Below are positions 57,445 to 64,000 of a DNA stretch of 64,000 bases, piece by piece. This stretch comes from Microvirga terricola. GTDB taxonomy: Bacteria; Pseudomonadota; Alphaproteobacteria; Rhizobiales; Beijerinckiaceae. The position numbers were made by a program, and so were the translations under genes. Positions within the stretch are counted from its first letter, which is position 1. Each line of letters opens with the position of its first letter. The notes beneath the pieces were generated by a model, which saw only the letters and a program-made list of their open reading frames with translations, was not told the DNA's origin and did no database searches. The stretch lies in contig NZ_JAATJS010000003.1 in the NCBI RefSeq assembly GCF_011777495.1, forward strand, positions 558,001 to 622,000. Reading direction: 5' to 3'.

Positions 57445-57990
57445 ATGAACGCTCGGCTTCACCCCGTCATGCAAGTTCCCGTTCTCGAAACCGAGCGCCT
57501 TGTGCTTCGTGGCCACCGGGCCGGCGACTTTGAAGCCTGCGCTGCTCTGTGGGCCGATCCAGAGGTCACGCGGTTCATCAGCGGAAAGCCGTCCATGTCG
57601 GAAGAGTCGTGGGGGCGGCTTGTCCGCTATGTCGGCCATTGGGCGCTTCTAGGCTTCGGCTATTGGGCGGTCGAGGAAAAGGCGAGCGGCGGGTTCGTCG
57701 GTGAAATCGGCTTTGCCGACTACAAGCGCGACATCGAGCCTTCGCTCGCGGGCGTGCCGGAACTTGGCTGGGTGATCTCTCCGCGCGTCCATGGGCGGGG
57801 TTACGCCACCGAGGCAGTCCGCGCCGCCATCGCGTGGGGCGACAAGCACTTCGGCGCCATCCGAACCGCGTGCATCATCAGCCCGGAGAACACCGCATCG
57901 CTTCGTGTTGCGGAGAAATGCGGTTTTCGGCAATTGCTGGCGACGACCTACAAGGACAAGCCGACGGTCATGTTCACGCGAGGCGCTTAA
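57445..57990 (+). CDS. GNAT-family N-acetyltransferase (RimJ/RimL type)
   Basis: The 181-residue protein has the VLETERLVLRGHRAGDFEAC beginning typical of RimJ/RimL-like acetyltransferases. The acetyl-CoA loop is SPRVHGRGYATEAVRAA near residue 112. The C-terminal SPENTASLRVAEKCGFRQL motif is present. It lies 9 bases after the other GNAT gene. Its stop overlaps the marC stop on the opposite strand. The substrate (protein N terminus or small molecule) is unknown. Confidence 0.9.
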   Translation: MNARLHPVMQVPVLETERLVLRGHRAGDFEACAALWADPEVTRFISGKPSMSEESWGRLVRYVGHWALLGFGYWAVEEKASGGFVGEIGFADYKRDIEPSLAGVPELGWVISPRVHGRGYATEAVRAAIAWGDKHFGAIRTACIISPENTASLRVAEKCGFRQLLATTYKDKPTVMFTRGA

Positions 57991-58625
57991 ACCGGCGCCC
58001 CTTTGATCAGCGCGTCGACGCCGTTGATGATGAACTGAACCGCAAGCCCGGCGAGGATCACGCCAAGCAGGCGGCTCAGCACGATGTTGCCGGTGACGCC
58101 GAGAAGGCGCGAGACACGCTCTGCCCCGAGGAAGACGTAGAAACAGCTGACGACGCCGAGCGCGATGAGGATGAGGAGCGAGCTGAGATAGATCACGTTC
58201 CCATTCGCGCGTCCTGCCAGCAGGATCACGGCGGTGATCGCGCCCGGGCCCGCCATGAGCGGAATCGCAAGTGGGAAGGCGGCGACGTTGCGGATGTGAT
58301 CTTCGGTAATCGCTACATCCGCCGTGTGCTGCTTGCGCTCATTGCGGCGCTCGAACACCATCTCGAACGCGATCCAGAACAAGAGCAGGCCGCCTGAAAT
58401 ACGGAAGGCCGGAATGCCGACGCCGAGGAGCCGCAGCAGCAATTCCCCGCCCAGTCCGAAGAAGGCCAGAATGCCGAAGGCGATGATCGAGGCTCGCAAG
58501 GCCACGCGCTTGCGCTCCTCGGCGTTCATGCCGCGCGTGAGCGAAATGAAGATCGGCGCAAGCGCGGGGGGATCGAGGGTCACGAGGAGCGTGACGAGCG
58601 CGGCGGAAATGAAGTCGAAGAGCAT
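57987..58625 (-). CDS. MarC/UPF0056 family integral membrane protein
   Basis: The 212-residue protein has six hydrophobic segments. MLFDFISAALVTLLVTLDPP starts it, with FPLAIPLMAGPGAITAVILL in the middle and LSRLLGVILAGLAVQFIING at the end, all typical of MarC. ATG 58625 is the family start. The family was once tied to multiple antibiotic resistance but has no established function. In some relatives a marC gene lies near ssb and gyrA, which may reflect ancestral linkage here. Confidence 0.92.
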   Translation of the reverse strand: MLFDFISAALVTLLVTLDPPALAPIFISLTRGMNAEERKRVALRASIIAFGILAFFGLGGELLLRLLGVGIPAFRISGGLLLFWIAFEMVFERRNERKQHTADVAITEDHIRNVAAFPLAIPLMAGPGAITAVILLAGRANGNVIYLSSLLILIALGVVSCFYVFLGAERVSRLLGVTGNIVLSRLLGVILAGLAVQFIINGVDALIKGAPV

Positions 58626-58674
58626 GGGCTGGACCTGATCGGGCTCAAAGGCTTTATTGTTCGCATTCCCTCGC

Positions 58675-58711
58675 ACGAAGCCGGACCCACTTTTGCGGAG
58701 GATGCTCTAGG
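58675..58711. repeat. Dispersed intergenic repeat, copy B
   Basis: GAAGCCGGACCCACTTTTGC with the end GATGCTCTAG matches the element at 42636-42675. It lies between marC and the PP2C-like gene. Confidence 0.7.
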
Positions 58712-58756
58712 TTTATGGCCTTGTCCGAATGATTTGGCGAGAGGCTAAGTGAAACG

Positions 58757-59608
58757 ATGTTCACGGTTTTGGATCGCGTCAGCTGGCCGGGCTCGCCGGA
58801 AAAGCCGAACGAGGATTCCTGCGGGGCCTCCGGCGATTGGGCCTGGGTCATCGACACCTCGATCTTTCCTGGCACGTCTGCCCTCATGGGCAAGGGCAGC
58901 GATGCGACGTGGCTTGCGGGCTTTGTCAGCGAGCGCCTGTCCGATCTTGCTCCCAACGCGGAGAGCGGTGTCGATCTCCTGCGGCACGTCATGGCGGAGG
59001 CCCACACCACCTTCATGGCCGTCGCTCCGCAAGAGCGGCATGATTTCGTCACCTGGCCCGTAGGAGCCATGACACTCGTGCGCCGCCGGGGCGCTGAGCT
59101 TGACGTGTGGACCTTTGCCGACACGACCGCCTTCGTCCACCACCCTGACGGCACCGTGCTGACTGTCGGGGAAGCGCCCGAGTTGCGTCAGTTCGAGATG
59201 GCGAAGGCACGCGAACTGCTCGATGCGAGCGGCGCAACGCCGAAAAACATTACGGAAGCTCCGCTGTTCCAAGCCTGGCTTGCCGAGCGCCGCCAGCGCC
59301 AGAAACAGGGCAGGGGGCTTGCCCTCCTCGGTCTCGACCCGACCGCCGCCGACCGCGTGCGGCACCAGACGGTGCCATGCCCGGAAGGCTCGACCATCCT
59401 TCTCACCAGCGACGGCTTTTCGGCACTGGTCGATCTGTATCAGCAGATGGACGCCAAGGAATTGGTGGAAACGGCCATGACCTTCGGCCTGGAGCGCCTC
59501 GCCGAAACCGCGCGGAAAATCGAAACCGAGGTCGATCCGGCTGGAAAGCTTTATCCGCGCTTCAAAGTCAGCGACGACACGACGGCGCTGCTGCTGCGGG
59601 CCGCCTAA
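58757..59608 (+). CDS. PP2C-like protein phosphatase
   Basis: The 283-residue cytoplasmic protein fits the PP2C (PPM) fold. PEKPNEDSCG matches the first metal motif, DWAWVIDTS occupies the place of the usual D-G-H-G motif, ILLTSDGFSALVD the third and VSDDTTALLL the last. Metal-binding Asp residues are conserved, but the Gly after the second Asp is replaced by Thr. It may dephosphorylate Ser/Thr residues or act as a regulator. No partner kinase is nearby. Confidence 0.75.
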   Translation: MFTVLDRVSWPGSPEKPNEDSCGASGDWAWVIDTSIFPGTSALMGKGSDATWLAGFVSERLSDLAPNAESGVDLLRHVMAEAHTTFMAVAPQERHDFVTWPVGAMTLVRRRGAELDVWTFADTTAFVHHPDGTVLTVGEAPELRQFEMAKARELLDASGATPKNITEAPLFQAWLAERRQRQKQGRGLALLGLDPTAADRVRHQTVPCPEGSTILLTSDGFSALVDLYQQMDAKELVETAMTFGLERLAETARKIETEVDPAGKLYPRFKVSDDTTALLLRAA

Positions 59609-59728
59609 TGCAGAAATCGCGCCAGTGGTCCCTAAAGGATCATATTCTTGCCGGATTTGACATCGTACAAAGTTACGTTGTCACTTTCTCCGCATCTATC
59701 CTTCTCGCGATAAAGTCCGGACCCTATC

Positions 59729-60478
59729 ATGTTTGCTTCTCGTCTCTTTGCAGCCCTCTTCGGCCTTTGCGTCGCTTTGCCAGCTTCAGCTGCTGAAGCA
59801 ACGGTTCAGGGGCGAGACCCCGTCATAACCGTCCTCGGAAAGGGGACATATGAGATCAAGCCCGATCTGGCTCGTTTCAATGTAGTATTGACGACGGAGG
59901 AAAAGGCCATCGATGCGGCCGGAAAGGCGCACGAGGTGCGTGCAACGCAAGCTCTCGCATTGCTTCAGGGCCTCAAGGCAAGCGGCGTTGAAATCGAAAA
60001 GAGCAGCTTCCGAATCGATGAAAAGCGAGTGCAGCAGGCATTGACGGAGACGCAAATTCGCCAAGGTCGGAGGCCCGAAACCGTTGTGGCAGGGTATGTC
60101 GCGAAAAGTGTCTTCTCGCTTAAGACCGCGGCTCTCGACAATCTGAATACTCTCGTCAGCAAGCTTGCGGAGTCGGGGCTTTTCGAGATCGACAGCGTCC
60201 GGTTCCACGTCGTTCAGGATCGTGCAGCGCTCAACCAAGCGCGCCGTTTGGCCATGCTCGACGCCCGGGAACAGGCGCGAGCCTATGTGGAGCCCGTCGA
60301 TCTAGAACTCGGATCCATTGTGGCGATCACGGATGGCGAGGCTGCGCCACTCATGGGGGAGGCTGACCTGCCGGCCCGAAGGGCCCCCTCGGGGAGTTAC
60401 TCCCTCCAGATCCTTCCGCCAGCTACGGTTTCCTTCATCGCGACCGTCAATGTGACGTGGCGGATCACGCCTCGATAA
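59729..60478 (+). CDS. Exported SIMPL (DUF541) domain protein
   Basis: The 249-residue protein has a signal peptide (RLFAALFGLCVALPASAA, cleavage near residue 22). The SIMPL domain begins ITVLGKGTYEIKPDLARFNV with two conserved halves (EVRATQALALLQGLKASGVE and LDNLNTLVSKLAESGLFEID). It ends with ARRLAMLDAREQARAYVEPV and VNVTWRITPR. Bacterial members are periplasmic and linked to oxidative-stress tolerance in E. coli (YggE); the role here is inferred. Confidence 0.88.
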   Translation: MFASRLFAALFGLCVALPASAAEATVQGRDPVITVLGKGTYEIKPDLARFNVVLTTEEKAIDAAGKAHEVRATQALALLQGLKASGVEIEKSSFRIDEKRVQQALTETQIRQGRRPETVVAGYVAKSVFSLKTAALDNLNTLVSKLAESGLFEIDSVRFHVVQDRAALNQARRLAMLDAREQARAYVEPVDLELGSIVAITDGEAAPLMGEADLPARRAPSGSYSLQILPPATVSFIATVNVTWRITPR

Positions 60479-60540
60479 GGCAATCCGTTGCCGCTATTCT
60501 GTACTTCAGGTGACTCCCAGAATTTTGGACGCGCACGCTG

Positions 60541-61695
60541 ATGCCTCTCAACGACACCGATTTTGCCGAAATCACCGCGTGGCGGCGGGAGTTGCATCGC
60601 TATCCCGAGGTCTCGGGGCGGGAGGCGGCAACGGCCCGCCGCGTGCAGGATTTTCTCGCGCCGAGCGCGCCCGATCAGGTGCTGAGTGGCCTCGGCGGGC
60701 ATGGGGTTGCGGCGGTCTTTGCAGGCCAAGCGCCGGGGCCGACACTGCTCGTCCGCTCCGAACTCGATGCGCTGCCCATCGAGGAGCTGACAGGCGCGCC
60801 GCACAGCTCGACTGTTCCGGGCGTGGCGCATCTGTGCGGGCATGACGGGCATAGCGCCATTCTGGCGGCTGTGGCACGGGATCTGGGACGGAAGCGTCCC
60901 CAGCGGGGCCGGGTCGTTCTGCTCTTCCAGCCGGCTGAGGAGACCGGCGCGGGCGCGGAGGCTGTCGTCACCGATCCGCGCTATGCCGAAATCCGGCCCG
61001 ACATGGCCTTCTCGCTTCACAATGCGCCGGGTCTTCCGTTCGGCCATGCCGCCATCGCCCCCGGACCTTTTGCCTGCGCGTCGCGCGGCATGCGCATCAT
61101 GCTGACCGGCAAGACCGCTCACGCCTCCATGCCGGAAACCGGCATTTCGCCTATGCGCGCCATTACGAGGCTGATGCCTGAGTTGACGGATCTTGGGCGC
61201 GGCGGACCACTCGATGCCGGGTTCACCATGGTCACGATCACCCATTCTCGCATGGGCGAGCCGGCTTTCGGCGTTGCGCCGGGCTATGCGGAGATTTTCG
61301 CCACCTTACGCACCATCACCGATGCCGGGATGGAAAAGCTTCGCGAGGAGGCAGAAGCGCTCGCACACGAGGCGGCCGAGGAGGCCGGCCTCGATATCGA
61401 CATTACCTATGAGGACGTTTTCGCAGCCAGCATGAACGCGCCGGAGGCGGTCGAGGCTCTTCGCGCGGCGCTGCTCACGGAAGGCGTTCCGGTGACCGCA
61501 GAGGGCCTTCCCATGCGCGCTTCGGAGGACTTTGGGCGCATCGGCCAGACCGCGCCTGCGGCGATGTTTCTGCTTGGAGCCGGAGAGACCTATCCGCGCG
61601 TGCACAACCCGGACTACGATTTTCCCGATGCGTTGATCCCCATCGGAACGAAGGTTTTTCTGCGGGCGATCCGCGATCAGCTGGGGCAGGAATAG
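60541..61695 (+). CDS. M20D-family amidohydrolase
   Basis: The 384-residue protein belongs to the hippurate/N-acyl-amino-acid amidohydrolase group. AWRRELHRYPEVSGREAATA is the family start. The metal-site segment VRSELDALPIEE carries Glu at the Ala position of the usual R-A-D-x-D-A-L-P-I, giving S-E-L-D. HLCGHDGHSAILAA and FQPAEETGAGAEAV carry the Cys, His and Glu metal ligands. A lid domain lies at about 180-290. The substrate is unknown. Confidence 0.9.
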   Translation: MPLNDTDFAEITAWRRELHRYPEVSGREAATARRVQDFLAPSAPDQVLSGLGGHGVAAVFAGQAPGPTLLVRSELDALPIEELTGAPHSSTVPGVAHLCGHDGHSAILAAVARDLGRKRPQRGRVVLLFQPAEETGAGAEAVVTDPRYAEIRPDMAFSLHNAPGLPFGHAAIAPGPFACASRGMRIMLTGKTAHASMPETGISPMRAITRLMPELTDLGRGGPLDAGFTMVTITHSRMGEPAFGVAPGYAEIFATLRTITDAGMEKLREEAEALAHEAAEEAGLDIDITYEDVFAASMNAPEAVEALRAALLTEGVPVTAEGLPMRASEDFGRIGQTAPAAMFLLGAGETYPRVHNPDYDFPDALIPIGTKVFLRAIRDQLGQE

Positions 61696-61709
61696 CGCGG
61701 CAATCCGCG

Positions 61710-62702
61710 CTACGAGGTCGACTCGACCGGCAGGCTTTCCTGGGTCGCAGGCAGACGTCCTCCGGCCTTCACGAGAGCCGCGATCCGCTGCTCGATGCTG
61801 GGATGCGTTGCGAACAAGTTCGATGCGCTGGTGCGGGGATTGTCGAGGCACATCTCCATCACGCCGGACGGCGCGCCTTCGATGTCGCTATGTGCCTCAA
61901 TCTTCAAAAGCGCCGAGATCATCGCGTCGGGATTGCGGGTGAGCTCCACCGCGCCCCCATCCGCGAGATATTCCCGTTGCCGCGACAGCGTAAAACGGAT
62001 CACACGGGAAAGTCCCCAGGAGATGGCAACGCACGCGAGAGCCACGAGCACAAGGATTCCCCCGCCTTTGCTTTTGCCTGAGCTGCTGTCTCGGCTCGAG
62101 CCGCTCCCGAGGCCGCGAAAGATCAGCTCCCCAACGAACGATAGGATGCCGACGACGAACACCGCGATGATCATCATGCGCACATCGCCGTTGCGGATAT
62201 GCGTCAGTTCGTGAGCGAGAACCGCTTCGAGTTCTGCATCGTCGAGCGTATCGAGCAGGCCGCGCGTGATAGTGATGGTGTATTGGTCGGGTCTCACGCC
62301 GCTGGCAAAAGCGTTCAGGGCAGGGGTTTCGATGATCCGCAGATGCGGCATGCTCAGGCCGCGCGACAGGCAGAGATTTTCGAGCAGATTGTAGAGCCTC
62401 GGATTCGTCGATCGCTCCACATGCGCAGCGCCCGTCACGAGCGCGAGGGCGAAGGTGTTGATGCGAAGGCCGATCCACACCCAGCCGGCTGCCACCGCCG
62501 TCGTGAACGGCATCAGCCACAGGCTGTCGATAAAGGCCCGGCGGATCGCCTCCTCATAGCTGCCGAAAGCCTCCTCCGCCCGCAGCAACAGCGCGAGAGC
62601 GAAGGCCATGAGGTAAAACAGAAGGACCAGGCCGACGATCAGAAAGGCCGAACGGCGGCGGTTCCGGGCAATCTGCGTATAAAGGCCGAAAGCGGGCAGC
62701 AC
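61710..62702 (-). CDS. HtpX-like M48 membrane metalloprotease
   Basis: The 330-residue protein has two N-terminal membrane segments (AFLIVGLVLLFYLMAFALAL, SLWLMPFTTAVAAGWVWIGL) and the zinc motif AVLAHELTHIRNGD near residue 165. Further membrane segments follow (IIAVFVVGILSFVGELIF, GGILVLVALACVAISW). The third ligand region is QREYLADGGAVEL. It lies 4 bases after lemA and is surely co-transcribed, a common LemA-M48 pair. Confidence 0.9.
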   Translation of the reverse strand: MLPAFGLYTQIARNRRRSAFLIVGLVLLFYLMAFALALLLRAEEAFGSYEEAIRRAFIDSLWLMPFTTAVAAGWVWIGLRINTFALALVTGAAHVERSTNPRLYNLLENLCLSRGLSMPHLRIIETPALNAFASGVRPDQYTITITRGLLDTLDDAELEAVLAHELTHIRNGDVRMMIIAVFVVGILSFVGELIFRGLGSGSSRDSSSGKSKGGGILVLVALACVAISWGLSRVIRFTLSRQREYLADGGAVELTRNPDAMISALLKIEAHSDIEGAPSGVMEMCLDNPRTSASNLFATHPSIEQRIAALVKAGGRLPATQESLPVESTS

Positions 62703-62706
62703 GGCC

Positions 62707-63264
62707 TTAGAAGGCTACCTTGGGAGGTGCGTCCAGCGTTTGGCGTTGTGCCTCGCCGAGGTCGAAGAACTCCCTCGGAGCAAAGCCCATGGCTCCGGCG
62801 AAGAGGACGGCGGGGAAGGACTGGATCGCGGCGTTGTATTCCGCCACGCCGTTGTTGAAGAACCGCCGCGCCGCGGCCAGCTTGTTCTCGATATCCGACA
62901 GGTCCATCTGCAATTGCTGGAAATTGGCGCTGGCCTTGAGGTCGGGATAGGCCTCGCCGAGAGCCAGCAGCCGCCCGAGCGCGCCGGAGAGAGCGCCTTC
63001 CGCGGCCGCCTGTTCGGTCGGATTGCGGGCCTGAAGGGCCGCGTTGCGGGTCTGCACCACGGCTTCCAGTGTCCCGCGCTCGTGGGCGGCGTAGCCCTTC
63101 ACGGTTTCAACCAGATTGGGAACAAGATCGTGCCGCTGCTTCAGCTGTACGTCGATATCGGCGAAGGCCTGAGTGACGCGCTGCCGCAGAGTCACGAGGC
63201 CGTTATAGACCCCGATCCCGTAGAGCAGGACGAGGACGACGATGCCAGCAATCACCCATTCCAA
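62707..63264 (-). CDS. lemA: LemA family membrane protein
   Basis: The protein is 185 residues from TTG 63264, which is preceded by GGAGGG 7 bases away. The frame is open much further upstream, but the upstream residues are not LemA-like. One N-terminal membrane segment ([19 protein letters not shown]) is followed by the coiled LemA domain ([40 protein letters not shown]). It ends at [12 protein letters not shown]. Its partner M48 protease is directly downstream. LemA's function is unknown. Confidence 0.88.
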   Translation of the reverse strand: MEWVIAGIVVLVLLYGIGVYNGLVTLRQRVTQAFADIDVQLKQRHDLVPNLVETVKGYAAHERGTLEAVVQTRNAALQARNPTEQAAAEGALSGALGRLLALGEAYPDLKASANFQQLQMDLSDIENKLAAARRFFNNGVAEYNAAIQSFPAVLFAGAMGFAPREFFDLGEAQRQTLDAPPKVAF

Positions 63265-63449
63265 AGCCAGACCCTCCAACGATTTTTCGAGACATCGCAC
63301 GGCTTGGCCGTTTGACTCAAGGGCCAAGTTTCCTAGGTCAACCTGTTGGAGGGGGGATCGCCACGTCGCGTCCGACACATCCGACATTGCCCCCCTGGGC
63401 GGCCGGGTGTTATAGCCCGCCAGACAGCATTCAAAGGGTTTGGCCATTC

Positions 63450-63737
63450 ATGTCGGTCGATCAGAAGACGGTTCGGCGCATTGCGCATCTGGCGCGTATT
63501 GCCGTGACGGACGAGGAGGTGCCGCACCTCCAGGGCGAGCTTAACGCCATTCTTTCCTTCGTGGAGCAACTCAACGAGGTGAATGTGGACGGCGTGGAGC
63601 CCATGACCTCCGTGACGCCCATGACCATGAAGAAGCGCCAGGATGGCGTGACCGACGGCGGCTACGCGAACAAGGTCGTCCAAAACGCCCCCTCGACGGA
63701 AGATAGCTTCTTCCTCGTGCCCAAGGTGATCGAGTAG
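63450..63737 (+). CDS. gatC: Aspartyl/glutamyl-tRNA amidotransferase subunit C
   Basis: GatC stabilises the GatCAB complex that converts Glu-tRNA-Gln to Gln-tRNA-Gln. It is 95 residues from ATG 63450. [20 protein letters not shown] and [20 protein letters not shown] are the family's helices, with [10 protein letters not shown] at the end. Upstream in-frame sequence shows no homology. gatA follows after 94 bases. The pair implies that gltX in this window is a non-discriminating enzyme. Confidence 0.95.
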   Translation: MSVDQKTVRRIAHLARIAVTDEEVPHLQGELNAILSFVEQLNEVNVDGVEPMTSVTPMTMKKRQDGVTDGGYANKVVQNAPSTEDSFFLVPKVIE

Positions 63738-63831
63738 GCCTTAGAGCCCCTTTGACCCGTCCCGGAGCGATCCGGGGATCGCCTGAGATTTGAGGGCGTC
63801 GAAGCGACGCCAATTGAGAGATCAAGTCCCG

Positions 63832-64000
63832 TGACCGAACTGACCCATCTCACCATTGCCGAAGCCCGCGACGGATTGAAGGCCAAGAGCTTCTCCGCAA
63901 CGGAACTGGCCAAGGCCCACATCGCCGCCGTCGAGAAGGCGAGGGCGCTCAACGCCTATGTGCTCGAGACGCCGGAGCACGCGCTTTCCATGGCCAAGGC
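63832..64000 (+). CDS. gatA: Aspartyl/glutamyl-tRNA amidotransferase subunit A, 3'-truncated by window edge
   Basis: The first 56 residues are visible from GTG 63832, preceded by GAGAGATC. The sequence [20 protein letters not shown] then [20 protein letters not shown] is the typical amidase-domain beginning of GatA. The Ser-Ser-Lys catalytic centre lies outside the window. It continues the gatC transcript. Confidence 0.92.

Overview
The window is a GC-rich chromosomal segment from an alphaproteobacterium of the Hyphomicrobiales. I infer Methylobacteriaceae or Microvirga-like, which the sequence does not prove. The evidence is the gene order (tsf-pyrH-frr-uppS-cdsA-dxr-rseP-bamA-lpxD-fabZ-lpxA-lpxI-lpxB-gltA-gltX-comEC-lexA, then moeA-moaC-trpCDGE-ppiD-tpiA-secG-pyrG), LpxI in place of LpxH, alphaproteobacterial SOS boxes (GTTC-N7-GTTC) at lexA and ssb, and dispersed intergenic repeats of a kind common in this order. 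No tRNA, rRNA, CRISPR array or intact insertion sequence was seen.

Layout. 1-13912 (+): translation (tsf, frr), UMP kinase, isoprenoid and phospholipid precursors (uppS, cdsA, dxr), envelope protease RseP, outer-membrane assembly BamA and five lipid A/fatty-acid genes. 13990-16886 (-): gltA, gltX. 17024-19982: comEC and lexA, overlapping tail to tail. 20184-28300: accessory island with two large secreted RTX genes flanked by degenerate transposase-like fragments, lying between lexA and moeA. 28454-36087 (-): moeA, moaC, trpC, trpD, trpG, trpE and ppiD in one tightly packed, probably co-transcribed block. 36225-39300 (+): tpiA, secG, pyrG. 39418-45225: a mixed stretch (VOC protein, DUF350, small porin-like protein, a ppk2 operon, a methyltransferase, and a LysR regulator divergent from an ABM/DUF2798 pair). 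45293-54990: uvrA and ssb point away from each other, separated by about 3.8 kb carrying a third RTX gene, a small exported protein and a DUF1254 protein; a fourth RTX gene follows ssb. 55013-64000: membrane protein, two M20 hydrolases, two GNATs, MarC, PP2C-like phosphatase, SIMPL protein, the HtpX-like/LemA pair, then gatC and the start of gatA.

The main unusual content is a family of four RTX exoproteins at two loci. They share RTX repeats and a closing type I secretion region; in three of them this region is nearly the same. Their front ends differ: two different seven-repeat beta-propeller-like regions, a run of cadherin-like repeats, and a short variable module. Both loci interrupt neighbourhoods of SOS genes (lexA; uvrA/ssb). 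No type I secretion ATPase, membrane-fusion protein or TolC is encoded here, so export must rely on genes elsewhere. Three of the four RTX genes have AT-rich inverted repeats with a TAACGT/ACGTTA core just upstream, a possible common regulatory site. This set is the best candidate for a less-described system in the window.
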